Shown piece by piece: positions 1 through 8,440 of a stretch of DNA of 64,000 nucleotides. The notes beneath the pieces were generated by a model that saw only the letters and a program-made list of their open reading frames with translations, made no database searches and was not told where the DNA came from. The first letter of the stretch is position 1. Each line of letters opens with the position of its first letter. A program made the translations under genes and the position numbers. This stretch comes from Microlunatus speluncae (GTDB taxonomy: Bacteria; Actinomycetota; Actinomycetes; Propionibacteriales; Propionibacteriaceae): contig NZ_VKCZ01000013.1 in NCBI RefSeq assembly GCF_009299835.1, positions 1 to 64,000 of the forward strand. Direction: 5' to 3'.

Positions 1-97
1 GCAGCGTCCAGGGATCTCCGAACGTCTCCAGACCGTAGTTGATCGGGCAGTGCGACTTGCCACTCGATCGCTTCACCGAAATCACCTCCGCGAGGGC

Positions 98-148
98 TTG
101 ACTACTATCATCATAGCGATTAATTTAACTATTGTCATCATAGTGATT
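98..148 (+). promoter_or_regulatory. Promoter with two direct-repeat operator half-sites for the MFS gene
   Basis: This is an AT-rich island in GC-rich DNA. A -35-like TTGACT (98-103) and a -10-like TAATTT (121-126) are separated by 17 nt. The spacer and the region just after the -10 carry a near-identical repeat: CATCATAGCGATT (109-121) and CATCATAGTGATT (136-148), each preceded by ACTAT so that ACTAT...ATAG(T) forms small inverted repeats. A repressor bound to both would block the polymerase. The cognate regulator is not in the window and may lie to the left. Confidence 0.6.
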
Positions 149-170
149 GTATCGAGACCAGGAGCCCGAC

Positions 171-1622
171 ATGAGCACCACCGGCACCGACCAAGCCACC
201 GGCGGACCGTCCGCGGCAGCCGCGGCGAAGCTGAGCCCGGCCGACCCGGCCGTGCGGACGTTCCTGCGACTGCTGGCGAACGTGCTCCCGGTGTCGGTGA
301 TCAACCTCTCGATGTGGTTCGCGGTCACCTTCTTCGTCTACCTGCAGACGAAGTCGGTCTTCGCGACCGGAATCATCGCCGGCATCTACCTGATCAGCAC
401 GGCGGGCACCGGGATCTTCTTCGGCGGCATCGTGGATCATCACCGCAAGAAGAGCGTGATGCAGGCTTCCGCGGCGATCTCGCTCGGCCTGTACGCGGTC
501 GGGCTGGTCTTCTACCTGGCCACCCCGGCCGTGGCGTGGCAGAACGCGACGGACCCCCGGGTCTGGGTGCTGGTGGTGCTGCTGATGGCCGGGATGATCG
601 TCGGCAATCTGCGCACTATCGCCCTGCCGACCGTGGTCACCGCGCTCTTCGACGAGGCGCGGCGGGGCAAGGCCAACGGCCTGGTCGGCACCACCTCGGG
701 CGTCTCGTTCCTGGTCAGTTCGGTGATCAGCGGCCTGCTGGTCGGCGCCACCGGCCTGCTGGGGATGCTGGTGCTGGCGGTGGTGGTGCTGGCGGCCTCG
801 CTGGTGCACCTGCAGACCGTACGGGTCCCGGAGCGGCTGGCCGCCGTGGCTGCGACCCCGGCGGACAAGAAGCTCGATCTGCGGGGCACCATCCGCATCG
901 TCGGTCAGACCCGGGGGCTGTTCGCCTTGATCATCTTCACCACGATCAACAACTTCCTGTTCGGCGGCTTCATGGCGCTGATGGACCCGTACGGCCTGTC
1001 CATGATGTCGGTCCAGACGTGGGGCCTGGCCCTCGGCGCCCTGAGCACGCTGACGATCATCGGCGGCCTGTTGATCACCAAGACCGGGCTGAGCTCCAAC
1101 CCGGTGCGGCTGCTGTTGATGATCAACCTGGCCCTGTGGACGGTGACGATCATCTTCCCGCTGCAGGCGTCGGTCATCCTGTTGCTGGGCGGGATGGCGA
1201 TCTTCATGCTGCTGATGCCGTTCGCCGAAGCCTCGGAGCAGGCCGTGTTGCAGAAGGTGGTGCCGTATGAGCGGCAGGGCCGGGTCTTCGGCTTCGCCCA
1301 GAGCGTGGAGCAGTCCGCCTCACCGCTGACCGCGTTCCTGATCAGTCCGCTGGCCCAGTTCGTGTTCATGCCGTTCATGACCGACGGCGCCGGCGCCCGG
1401 CTGATCGGCGACTGGTTCGGCACCGGACCGGAGCGCGGCATCGCCCTGGTATTCGTGGTGATGGGCGTCGGCGGCCTGCAGTTGACTGCCTACGCGTTGA
1501 CCACCAAGCACTACCGGGCGCTCAGCGATCGCTACCGGAGCCAGGCCGCCGCCGAAGCCGGCACCGTGGCCGATGATCAGCCGGAGGTCGACCACCGCGT
1601 CCCGGTCGGCGCGGCGGCCTGA
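171..1622 (+). CDS. MFS transporter, probable drug/metabolite exporter
   Basis: A 483-residue polytopic membrane protein of the major facilitator superfamily, with about 12 hydrophobic segments. The loop between helices 2 and 3 carries a variant of MFS motif A (GGIVDHHRKK, residues 85-94). The substrate cannot be read from sequence; proton-coupled export of a small molecule is the usual role. The ATG at 171 is chosen because GGAG (161-164) lies 6 nt before it; an upstream in-frame start at 147 would fall inside the operator. Expression is probably controlled by a repressor binding the two direct repeats at 109-148, an arrangement typical of inducible efflux genes. The following gene is convergent. 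Confidence 0.85.
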   Translation: MSTTGTDQATGGPSAAAAAKLSPADPAVRTFLRLLANVLPVSVINLSMWFAVTFFVYLQTKSVFATGIIAGIYLISTAGTGIFFGGIVDHHRKKSVMQASAAISLGLYAVGLVFYLATPAVAWQNATDPRVWVLVVLLMAGMIVGNLRTIALPTVVTALFDEARRGKANGLVGTTSGVSFLVSSVISGLLVGATGLLGMLVLAVVVLAASLVHLQTVRVPERLAAVAATPADKKLDLRGTIRIVGQTRGLFALIIFTTINNFLFGGFMALMDPYGLSMMSVQTWGLALGALSTLTIIGGLLITKTGLSSNPVRLLLMINLALWTVTIIFPLQASVILLLGGMAIFMLLMPFAEASEQAVLQKVVPYERQGRVFGFAQSVEQSASPLTAFLISPLAQFVFMPFMTDGAGARLIGDWFGTGPERGIALVFVVMGVGGLQLTAYALTTKHYRALSDRYRSQAAAEAGTVADDQPEVDHRVPVGAAA

Positions 1623-1637
1623 TCGACAAGACCTTGA

Positions 1638-3203
1638 TCAACAGGCCTTGACCCACTCGAGTTCACAGCTCGGCTGATCACTACGCAGCGTCCCCGGTGT
1701 CACCTTTGCCGGAGCCTGGTCCGACCAGGAGGCGAGGGTGACACCGACTGCGTCCTCGACCGGACGCGGGCTGACCAGGTAGTTGTTGCTGATCATGGAG
1801 AAGACCAGCAGCCGGTCGTCCTGAGTCGTGACATAGCCGGACAGCGCGGTGACGCCGGTCAGCGAGCCGGTCTTGCCGCGCAGGTTGTCCGCGGCCGGGG
1901 TGTCCAGCATCCGCGACCGCAGGGTGCCGCCGACCAGCCGCTCCGGATTCCCGGCGACCGGCAGCGCGTCGTGCCACTGCTGCCACCACGGCTCCTGCCG
2001 CACTCCGATCAGCAGGTCGGTGATGCTGTCCGCGGTCAGATTCACCTTGCGGGAAAGGCCGGAGCCGTCGGAGAGCCGGATCCGGGCGGTGTCCACGCCG
2101 ACGCCCTTGGCATAGTCGGCCACGACGCCCAGCCCGGTCGGCCAGCTGCCGTCCGCCTCGGCAACCGCCCCCATCGCCTTGACCAGAGTCTCGGCGTGCA
2201 TGTTGTTGGAGAGCTTGAGGAACGGTGTCATCAGCTCACCCACCGGCATCGACTGGTCGTCGGCGAGCTTCCGTGCTCCGGCCGGCGTGGCCGAGTTCGT
2301 GATCTTGCCGTTGATCTTGATGCCCTCCGCCTCGAGCGCCCGCCGGAACACGTCGGCGGCATAGAGCTCCGGCTCCCACACGGTCACCCAGGTCTGCCCC
2401 GACGCCGCGCCGAGCGGCACCGAGCCGGTCACCCGGACGAGGTTGCTGCCGTGGTCGCGGGCGATCCGCAGCGTGTTGGCCGACCCGGCCGGGCCGGTCT
2501 TCGCGGTGTTGATCAACTCGAGCACGCCGTTCGCCGGGACCAGCTTGAGCTGCACCGGCGCACCGACCTCGGCCCCGGGCCCGCGCTCCACGATGGCGGT
2601 GCCCGAGTCGTAATCGGTGTTCGGGGCCAGGGTCAGGGCCGAGATCTGGGCCGCATAGTAGGCCGACTCGTCGTCCCAGGCCCAGCTGTCGCCGAGCCGG
2701 ACGTCATCGAAGTACGAGTCGTCGGCGACCAGGTCACCGTGCACCCGCCGGATTCCCGCCGCCCGCAACTCCTTGGCCAGCCCCACGTAGTCGGACTCCA
2801 GGGTGGTGGGATCGCCGTACCCCTTGAGGAAGAGGTCGCCGCGCAGGGTGCCGCCGCGGACCGGCGCGGTGGCCAGCACGTCGGTGTGGAACCGGTACGA
2901 GGGCCCGAGGACGTCCATCGCCGCGGCCGAGCTGAACAGCTTGGTGTTGGAGGCGGGCAGCATCCGCTGATCCCCGTTCCGCTCGTACAGCGTTTCGCCG
3001 GTCGCCGCGTCCCGGACCACCAGCGCGACCTGAGAACCGTCGTAGCGCGGGTCGTTCAGCAACGTGTCCAGCTGTTCCGGCAACAGCGCTCCGGGCACCG
3101 CGGTCGACGGTCCGGCCGACTGGGTGATCACCAGCCCGACGATCAGCACCCCGGCCACCGCCAGAAACGCTGCCCGCTTCGAAACCCTGCGCAACCAGCC
3201 CAT
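1638..3203 (-). CDS. dacB: D-alanyl-D-alanine carboxypeptidase/endopeptidase, PBP4 type (peptidase S13)
   Basis: A 521-residue exported low-molecular-weight penicillin-binding protein that trims peptidoglycan stem peptides. An N-terminal hydrophobic segment (about residues 10-30) is a signal peptide or anchor. The three catalytic motifs are all present: SNTK with nucleophile Ser85 and Lys88, SNN at 332-334, and KTG with Lys444. The long insert between the first two motifs is characteristic of the S13/PBP4 class. The start at 3203 is chosen for its GAGGAG ribosome site 6 nt upstream; a longer frame to 3260 lacks one. It ends 16 nt from the convergent MFS gene. Confidence 0.92.
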   Translation of the reverse strand: MGWLRRVSKRAAFLAVAGVLIVGLVITQSAGPSTAVPGALLPEQLDTLLNDPRYDGSQVALVVRDAATGETLYERNGDQRMLPASNTKLFSSAAAMDVLGPSYRFHTDVLATAPVRGGTLRGDLFLKGYGDPTTLESDYVGLAKELRAAGIRRVHGDLVADDSYFDDVRLGDSWAWDDESAYYAAQISALTLAPNTDYDSGTAIVERGPGAEVGAPVQLKLVPANGVLELINTAKTGPAGSANTLRIARDHGSNLVRVTGSVPLGAASGQTWVTVWEPELYAADVFRRALEAEGIKINGKITNSATPAGARKLADDQSMPVGELMTPFLKLSNNMHAETLVKAMGAVAEADGSWPTGLGVVADYAKGVGVDTARIRLSDGSGLSRKVNLTADSITDLLIGVRQEPWWQQWHDALPVAGNPERLVGGTLRSRMLDTPAADNLRGKTGSLTGVTALSGYVTTQDDRLLVFSMISNNYLVSPRPVEDAVGVTLASWSDQAPAKVTPGTLRSDQPSCELEWVKAC

Positions 3204-3311
3204 GAGAACTCCTCGACCCGGCGAAGTGATGTCGCGCCAGTCTCGCTGCCCTGCTCCCACCGGTCAACGTCAACCGACCGGGCGCGGGCCACCCCGAGCA
3301 GGCTCGCCCGG

Positions 3312-4652
3312 TCAGTTGATCTTGTAGACCTCGAAGGGATGGCCGTCGTCACTCTGGCCGGCGGTGGTGGCGACGAGGAATCGGTCGGACACGGCGAGCA
3401 GGTGCCGGCCCGGCAGCCGGGCGCGTTTCGCTCCGGTGCGGTCCAACGCGAACGTGATCCACTCATCGGGATGCTCGGTCGGGCTGAGTTCGTACCACTC
3501 GGCGCCCCAGAGGTAGCCGTTGACCGCGGCCTCGACCTCGACCTTGATGTGGACTTCCGAGCCCGGGTCGAGGTCGACCGCTCCGCGCTCGGTCTGCTCC
3601 GTGCTGATCACGCGGGTACGAAGATCGCTGTCAGTGAGCCAGGCGAGCATTCCGTGATCGCAGACCAGCCGGCCGGTCGCCTTGATCTTGGTGCTGGCCG
3701 AGGTGCGCAACTCGACGGCTTCGTAGCCCGATCCGTCGGCGACGAAGACGGCGTGGGTGTCACACACGGCGGCCAGGTAGGCCGGGCCGGCTCCGGTCCA
3801 GCGGGTCTTCCCGGTGCGGGCATCGAGGACGACGGGGCGACCGGCCTGATCGCCCGAGTCCGATCGCGCGATGATCGAGTCGTCCACGGCCGCGAGGGCG
3901 AGCAGGTCATCGGTGGACCAGAGTTCGGTGCCGGTCTGCGAGTCGAGCGCGATGGTGGTGGCCGGTCTCCCGGCGCCATCCGAATCGGCGAACCCGCCAC
4001 CCGGTGCCTCGAGGTTGATCACGACCGCCGAACCGGTCACCGCGACCACCTTGGCCAAGGTGTCGGGGCGGGCACGGGGATCGCCGACCGGGAGTTGGGG
4101 AATCGCGGGGTAGGCCCAGCGCGGCTTGCCGTCGGCGAGGCTCAACCCGACGATGGCCCAGCCGTCGGTGTAGCCCTCGCCGGGCGCGGCGCTCGCGGCC
4201 TGCGAGTAAGGCACCGCGACGATCCCGCCGGCCGCCTTCGCCGCCCCGCCCCGCGAATCGTGGTTGTAGAAGTACTCGACGTCGGGCCGCGCCCGGGTGA
4301 GACCCGTGCCGGCGATGACGGGAGCCAGCGGCGTGTCGTGGTCGACGCGCCACCGGAGCTCACCGGTGGCGGCGTCCACGGCCGCCACCGACTGCTCCGT
4401 GCGACCGGGACGCTTGTCGCTCTCGGTCGGGACCTCCGTCAGGACCACCGTCTCGCCGAGCACCAGGGCGTAGCTTGCGTGCTCGATCCCGCTCGCCCCG
4501 CTGTCCCAGATCTTCTCGAGCCGGAGCTCCGGAGCCGGCGGCCCGCCGTACTCGGGGTCGGTGCTCAACAGAGCGCACCCGCTCAGGGCCAGCCCGATCA
4601 CGATCGGCAGCACGAGGCGATCGAGCGCACGTCGGCGGTTGTCCTTGGTCAT
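3312..4652 (-). CDS. Beta-propeller (PQQ-like repeat) lipoprotein
   Basis: A 446-residue predicted lipoprotein. An N-terminal hydrophobic stretch ends in the lipobox LSGC with the modified Cys26. The rest is built of repeats such as 'vDaaTGelrW', 'LDsqTGteLW' and 'LDArTGKtrW', which are the tryptophan-docking blades of PQQ-like propellers. No catalytic residues can be assigned, so it is most likely a binding or scaffold protein on the outer face of the membrane, as in BamB-like folds. GGAGGAG lies about 10 nt before the ATG. It shares a bidirectional promoter region with the small genes that start at 4784. Confidence 0.75.
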   Translation of the reverse strand: MTKDNRRRALDRLVLPIVIGLALSGCALLSTDPEYGGPPAPELRLEKIWDSGASGIEHASYALVLGETVVLTEVPTESDKRPGRTEQSVAAVDAATGELRWRVDHDTPLAPVIAGTGLTRARPDVEYFYNHDSRGGAAKAAGGIVAVPYSQAASAAPGEGYTDGWAIVGLSLADGKPRWAYPAIPQLPVGDPRARPDTLAKVVAVTGSAVVINLEAPGGGFADSDGAGRPATTIALDSQTGTELWSTDDLLALAAVDDSIIARSDSGDQAGRPVVLDARTGKTRWTGAGPAYLAAVCDTHAVFVADGSGYEAVELRTSASTKIKATGRLVCDHGMLAWLTDSDLRTRVISTEQTERGAVDLDPGSEVHIKVEVEAAVNGYLWGAEWYELSPTEHPDEWITFALDRTGAKRARLPGRHLLAVSDRFLVATTAGQSDDGHPFEVYKIN

Positions 4653-4705
4653 GGCGGGCGGTGGTCTCCTCCGGTCAGGGATTTCGCCCTGAGCCTAGCG
4701 TGAGC

Positions 4706-4719
4706 TATAACGCTGTTAT
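4706..4719. promoter_or_regulatory. Palindromic promoter element between divergent genes
   Basis: TATAAC at 4706-4711 is a good -10 for the rightward genes. It is part of a perfect inverted repeat, ATAACGCTGTTAT (4707-4719), in an AT-rich patch. Whether it is an operator or simply back-to-back -10 elements cannot be decided. Confidence 0.4.
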
Positions 4720-4783
4720 CCTCGGTTCGCTCGCTGCCACGTCCACGATGTCCGCCGAATCGGACCGACCGACAAGGAATCCT

Positions 4784-5050
4784 GTGATCCCCCTCGCCTT
4801 CCCGCTCGGGCCGATCGAACTGATCTTCCTCATCATCGTCGTCCCGGCCGTGATCGCCGGGGTGATCCTGCTGATCGTCCTGAGCCGCCGTAAGACCAGC
4901 ACCCCGCTCCCGCGTCCCCCGTACCCACAGCAGCCGCACCCCCAGCAGCCGCACCCGCAGCAGCCGCACCCCCAGCAGCCGCACCCCCAGCACCCCCATC
5001 CGCCGCACCCGGGGGCGACCGGTCCCGGCCAGGGCCAGCGTCCGGGCTGA
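4784..5050 (+). CDS. Small membrane protein with proline/glutamine/histidine repeat tail
   Basis: An 88-residue protein of unknown function. It has one strongly hydrophobic helix (about residues 8-32, rich in Ile, Val and Leu) followed by SRRK and a low-complexity tail of five PQQPH-type pentapeptides. The GTG start at 4784 is preferred because AAGGA lies 5 nt upstream; an in-frame ATG at 4748 has no such site. The topology (helix, then basic residues, then tail) suggests the tail is cytoplasmic. It is first of three short genes that probably form one transcript. Tail length is likely to vary between strains because it is encoded by a 15-bp tandem repeat. Confidence 0.6.
   Translation: MIPLAFPLGPIELIFLIIVVPAVIAGVILLIVLSRRKTSTPLPRPPYPQQPHPQQPHPQQPHPQQPHPQHPHPPHPGATGPGQGQRPG
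4928..5002 (+). repeat. 15-bp tandem repeat, four copies plus one degenerate
   Basis: The unit CAGCAGCCGCACCCC (with C/G variation in the last base) is repeated at 4928, 4943, 4958 and 4973, with a diverged fifth copy at 4988. It encodes QQPHP pentapeptides within the small membrane protein. Confidence 0.9.
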
Positions 5051-5055
5051 GCGTC

Positions 5056-5463
5056 GTGAAGAGTGGCAATCGCCGGCTCCGCCTGGTGCTGGCGCTGGGC
5101 CTGTTGGCCGCGATCGCCACGACGGTGTTCGTCGTGGCCGGCGGCCCGCAACGCCTGCAGCTCGCGGTCCAGTCGGAGCTCTACGGGAATGTGCCGTCGC
5201 TGCGTGGCTGCACCGACTCGCCGCTGAAGTCGACGGTTCAGGCCGAGCTGGCCCGGGAGAACCCGTTCCTGATTCGCGACGACATCTACGACGCCGGCGC
5301 CTGGTCGCTCGATCCGTGCCCCGACCGCGCCCACATCCGGGTGGACTTCGCCGGCACCGATGCGCGACGACAACTGGAGGCCTATCTGGCAGGCGCCGGC
5401 ACCTGGGAACCCACCTCGGGCTGGACCTGGCGGGGCATCCCGGTGTCGCTGATCAACGTCTGA
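5056..5463 (+). CDS. Hypothetical membrane-anchored or secreted protein
   Basis: A 135-residue protein that I do not recognise. Residues 8-28 form a hydrophobic signal/anchor (LVLALGLLAAIATTVFVVAGG). The remainder is polar, contains two cysteines (in RGCTDS and DPCPDR) that could form a disulfide outside the cell, and has a Trp-rich C-terminus. It starts with GTG 5 nt after the stop of the preceding small gene, so it is probably co-transcribed and translationally coupled. Confidence 0.6.
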   Translation: MKSGNRRLRLVLALGLLAAIATTVFVVAGGPQRLQLAVQSELYGNVPSLRGCTDSPLKSTVQAELARENPFLIRDDIYDAGAWSLDPCPDRAHIRVDFAGTDARRQLEAYLAGAGTWEPTSGWTWRGIPVSLINV

Positions 5464-5497
5464 CCAGCCCGTACACTCGGGGATCGAGGAGATGCCC

Positions 5498-5767
5498 ATG
5501 CCGAGTCAGCCGCCCCGGACCACCCGCTGGTGGCCGGTCACCACGATCGTGGCCGTCGTCGCCCTGGCCGGCCTGACCCTCGTGCTCGGCCCGGCGATCC
5601 TCACGGCCGCCGGCGTGGCACTGACCGTGCTCGGCGTCGCCCGCCGAAAACTCCGCATCCCGGTCCGGCTCGCCCTGATTGCCGTCGGCCTCACCCTGGC
5701 CATCTCGACCGGCCTTCTGCTCCTCGACTGGTCCACCGGTTCGGTCGGGTTCGAAACAGGTTCTTGA
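5498..5767 (+). CDS. Small two-helix membrane protein
   Basis: An 89-residue protein with two predicted transmembrane helices (about 15-42 and 51-72) joined by a short basic loop (ARRKLRIP). Function unknown. Of two in-frame ATGs (5492 and 5498) the second is chosen because GAGGAG at 5486-5491 is spaced 6 nt from it and abuts the first. It is third in the row of small envelope genes after 4784, separated by only 34 nt. Confidence 0.55.
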   Translation: MPSQPPRTTRWWPVTTIVAVVALAGLTLVLGPAILTAAGVALTVLGVARRKLRIPVRLALIAVGLTLAISTGLLLLDWSTGSVGFETGS

Positions 5768-5856
5768 CCGACGACGAACCAGTGTCGTGGGCCGAGTTGA
5801 TCTTGCCTGAACACCCGACCCACGGATCGGGGGTGAGCAGGGTCGTCGGAATCGGG

Positions 5857-5929
5857 TGGAGCTAAGGGGATTCGAACCCCTGACCTTCGCATTGCGAACG
5901 CGACGCTCTACCAACTGAGCTATAGCCCC
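5857..5929 (-). tRNA. tRNA-Ala (anticodon CGC)
   Basis: A 73-nt cloverleaf on the minus strand. The acceptor GGGGCTA pairs with TAGCTCC (one G-U), the D arm contains AGTTGGTAGA, and the T arm is AGGGG-TTCGAAT-CCCCT. The anticodon stem TCGCG/TGCGA closes the loop TTCGCAA, whose middle triplet CGC (plus-strand GCG at 5894-5896) reads the alanine codon GCG. The discriminator is A73, and the bases after it read CCC, so CCA is not encoded. Confidence 0.97.
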
Positions 5930-6096
5930 GGATACGGCCTCGGGCCGCTACCAGCACGCAGACTTTATCATCAGCCGCGCGGTGCTTCGAACCGGTTCAT
6001 CCCGGCGTCGCCTCGTGGTCGTTGCCCTCGGCGTCGAGCTGGGGTTGAGTGGGGAACGGTACGAGTTCGTGATCCCCCCACGAGAGGTCTCCCGCC

Positions 6097-6771
6097 ATGA
6101 CCCGGACCCGCGTACGCACTCTCCTGCACGGCCTGGTCGCCCTGGCGGCCCTGCTCGCCGCCTTGTTCGCCACGCTGGCCTCGACCGGCGAGGCGGCGGC
6201 CGCCGCGAGCTACTCGGCCCCGCTGAATTCCGCGATCGCTCACCTCGGCGTCGCGACCGAGCATCGCGACGGCTACGACCGGGACAAGTTCGTCCACTGG
6301 GTCGACGCCGACGGCGACGGCTGCGATGCCCGCGACGAGGTGCTGATCGAGGAGGCCGACGACCCGCCGACCGTCGGCTCCGGTTGCTCGCTCAGCGGCG
6401 GCCGCTGGTTCTCCTACTACGACGGCGTCTCGCACACCCAGACGTCGGACGTCGACATCGACCACCTGGTCCCGCTGGCCGAGGCCTGGGATTCCGGCGC
6501 CTACCGGTGGCCGGCGAGCCGGCGGCAGTCGTACGCCAACGATCTCGGCGACCACCGCACCCTGGTCGGCGTCACCGACAACGTGAATCAGGCGAAGGGC
6601 GATCAGGACGTCGCCGAATGGCTGCCCGCGCAGCAGCAGTGCCGCTATCTGCGGGAGTTCGTCGCGGCGAAGATCCGCTGGAGCCTGGCCGTCGACAGCG
6701 CCGAGAAAGCTGCGATGGAAGACCTGGCCGGCGGCTGCGACAACACCACCATCACGGTCCAGGTCATCTGA
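6097..6771 (+). CDS. Secreted HNH endonuclease-like protein (GmrSD C-terminal/DUF1524 type)
   Basis: A 224-residue protein with a clear Ala/Leu-rich signal peptide (about residues 8-37). The mature part carries the HNH-related signature DIDHLVPLAEAW (D120-H123), followed by a conserved 'NDLGDHRTLVGVTDNVNQAKGD' region whose Asn residues complete the metal site in this family. Such stand-alone secreted versions are common in actinobacteria and are presumed to be extracellular nucleases. Four Cys residues may form disulfides. A GAGAGG ribosome site precedes the ATG. It converges with the SepX/GlpR gene, the stops being 7 nt apart. Confidence 0.85.
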   Translation: MTRTRVRTLLHGLVALAALLAALFATLASTGEAAAAASYSAPLNSAIAHLGVATEHRDGYDRDKFVHWVDADGDGCDARDEVLIEEADDPPTVGSGCSLSGGRWFSYYDGVSHTQTSDVDIDHLVPLAEAWDSGAYRWPASRRQSYANDLGDHRTLVGVTDNVNQAKGDQDVAEWLPAQQQCRYLREFVAAKIRWSLAVDSAEKAAMEDLAGGCDNTTITVQVI

Positions 6772-6777
6772 CCGGGG

Positions 6778-7566
6778 TCAGGCGGAGGCGGCGCGCTTGT
6801 CGCCCTTGCCGTCCTCGTCGGATTCGCCGGTCTCGGGGGCGTCGGCGGTGGGAGCATCCGCGGTCACCGGTACGGACTGGCGGGCGGAGCTGGTGACGTC
6901 CGGGCTGGACAGGTCGATGGTCCGTACGGTGCGCGGCGCGAGCGGCTTGGAGACGTAGGTCGGCATCGTGATCGGCACCGGGTCCCACAGCCCGCCCGGC
7001 TTCGACTGCTGGGCCGCCTCGCCCAGCGCCAGCGCGCCGGTCGCCTCGTCCGGGGTCCGCTGCAGCTTCGGGCTGAGGAAGATCGTGCTCTCGTTGCTGC
7101 CGCCGCGCTTGATCGACTGGAATCGCGTATCCAGATCCCGGCGCATGCCGCGGACGCTGATCCGGGCCACCACGACGAAGCCGACCAGCAGGCCGCCGGG
7201 GATCGCCACCGACCACCACGGGATCAGGCCGAAGGCGCAGATCGAGACGACCGCCGAGGTGATCATCATCAGCGACACCAGCACCCGCAACCGCCGCCGC
7301 GCGGCCAGTCGCTCCAGCCGGCGCAGGTCGGCCAGCGCCGCCCGCCGGGTCAGCGGCGTCGACACCTCGATCGAGGGGATCTCGGCCAGATCCTGATCAA
7401 GCAGTGGGGCCATGCCCTGCCGGATGATCCGGATCGAATCGGAGAAGCGGTTCGCCGGATCCTCACCGTCGACCTCGTGGTCGTCCTCCCGCTTGAGAAA
7501 CATGGGGACGAGATAGATCAACCACGCCACCGCGATGGCGCCGAAGATGATGCCAGTCGTGCCCAC
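6778..7566 (-). CDS. SepX/GlpR-type divisome membrane protein
   Basis: A 262-residue protein with one N-terminal transmembrane helix (residues 4-24), a cytoplasmic segment starting FLKRED, a pair of helices around residues 95-140 and a long polar C-terminal tail. This topology and its place downstream of rimJ-mog-moaC-moeA match SepX of Streptomyces and GlpR of Corynebacterium, the membrane receptor for the MoeA-like protein Glp at the division site. The GTG start at 7566 lies 6 nt after TAACGT (7573-7578 on this strand), so it may have its own leaderless promoter besides read-through from the operon. The assignment rests on synteny and topology. Confidence 0.75.
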   Translation of the reverse strand: MGTTGIIFGAIAVAWLIYLVPMFLKREDDHEVDGEDPANRFSDSIRIIRQGMAPLLDQDLAEIPSIEVSTPLTRRAALADLRRLERLAARRRLRVLVSLMMITSAVVSICAFGLIPWWSVAIPGGLLVGFVVVARISVRGMRRDLDTRFQSIKRGGSNESTIFLSPKLQRTPDEATGALALGEAAQQSKPGGLWDPVPITMPTYVSKPLAPRTVRTIDLSSPDVTSSARQSVPVTADAPTADAPETGESDEDGKGDKRAASA

Positions 7567-7639
7567 ACGCTGACGTTACGGTCAGATCACCACGAGAGGT
7601 CCGACCTCCGGCGGTGTGTCGCGAAGAATCATTGACGCG

Positions 7640-8440
7640 TCAAGCGGCACCATGATCATTTTTGCGACTGGCCAACCAGCGCTTGAGCATCCCGCCGGGC
7701 ACCTCCTCGGCGTTCAGCGCGAAGACAAGATGATCACGCCAGTCGCCGTCGATGTGCAGATAGCGCGGCCGCAGCCCCTCCGGCCGGAAGCCCAGTTTCT
7801 CCACCACCCGCAGGCTGCGCTCGTTCTCCGGCCGGATGGCGATCTCGATCCGGTGCAGCCGCATCACCGCGAAGCAGTAGTCGGTGGCCAGCGCCACCGC
7901 GGTCGGGATGATGCCGCGGCCGGCCAGCCGCTGGTCGATCCAGTAGCCGATCTGGCCGCAGGAGGCGGACCCGCCGACGATCCCGCTGACGGTCAGTTGT
8001 CCGGCCAGCTGGGGTCCGCCGGTCGGCCGCAGCCCCTCGGCCTCCCGTTCGGCGGCGAAGTCGTACGTGACGAACCAGGGCAGCATCCGGCCTTGCCGGG
8101 CCTGGCGTTGCAGCATCCGGACCAGCGCGCTGTAGGAGGACGGCCGCTCCTCCGCCCCGGGCGGCCGGGTCGCGTCCCACGGCTTCAGCCACTCCTGGTT
8201 GGCGCGTCGGACCCGGTCCCAGGCGGCCCGGTCACGCATCCGCATCGGCCGCAGCTGGACCGGGCCGTGGCTGAGCGAGACCGGCCAGCGATGCCGGTAG
8301 AGGATCGACGGACCCGCCGGCTGCGGCCACTCGAGGTCGGGCACCTCAGCCGTCCCCGGCGCCGGCGTCACTGCCTCGCTGCTCACTGGTCCGCTGGTCA
8401 CCGGCCCGGTGATCGGAGCCTCGTAGCTGGCTGACGGCAT
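7640..8440 (-). CDS. GNAT N-acetyltransferase, RimJ/RimL-like
   Basis: A 266-residue protein. After a non-conserved N-terminal segment of about 50 residues, the GNAT fold runs from 'VQLRPMRMRD' to 'LGFRPEGLRPRYLHIDGDWRDHLVFAL', the signature of the RimJ/RimL branch that acetylates protein N-termini. The acetyl-CoA loop reads QRLAGRGIIPTAV and the 'HRIEIAIRPENERSLRVVEKLGF' strand-helix is intact. The start is decided by an excellent AAGGAGGTG 6 nt before ATG 8440, which places the first 95 nt inside the 3' end of mog in another frame. This gene is conserved beside glp/glpR in many actinobacteria. Confidence 0.85.
   Translation of the reverse strand: MPSASYEAPITGPVTSGPVSSEAVTPAPGTAEVPDLEWPQPAGPSILYRHRWPVSLSHGPVQLRPMRMRDRAAWDRVRRANQEWLKPWDATRPPGAEERPSSYSALVRMLQRQARQGRMLPWFVTYDFAAEREAEGLRPTGGPQLAGQLTVSGIVGGSASCGQIGYWIDQRLAGRGIIPTAVALATDYCFAVMRLHRIEIAIRPENERSLRVVEKLGFRPEGLRPRYLHIDGDWRDHLVFALNAEEVPGGMLKRWLASRKNDHGAA

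Noticed and set aside
1971-4703. Plus-strand frame of about 900 codons opposite dacB and the lipoprotein
   Set aside because: It crosses two real minus-strand genes and their promoter gap and has a shadow-like composition.
4928-5002. Possible CRISPR-like array
   Set aside because: The repeats are contiguous 15-mers with no spacers and lie in frame within a coding sequence.
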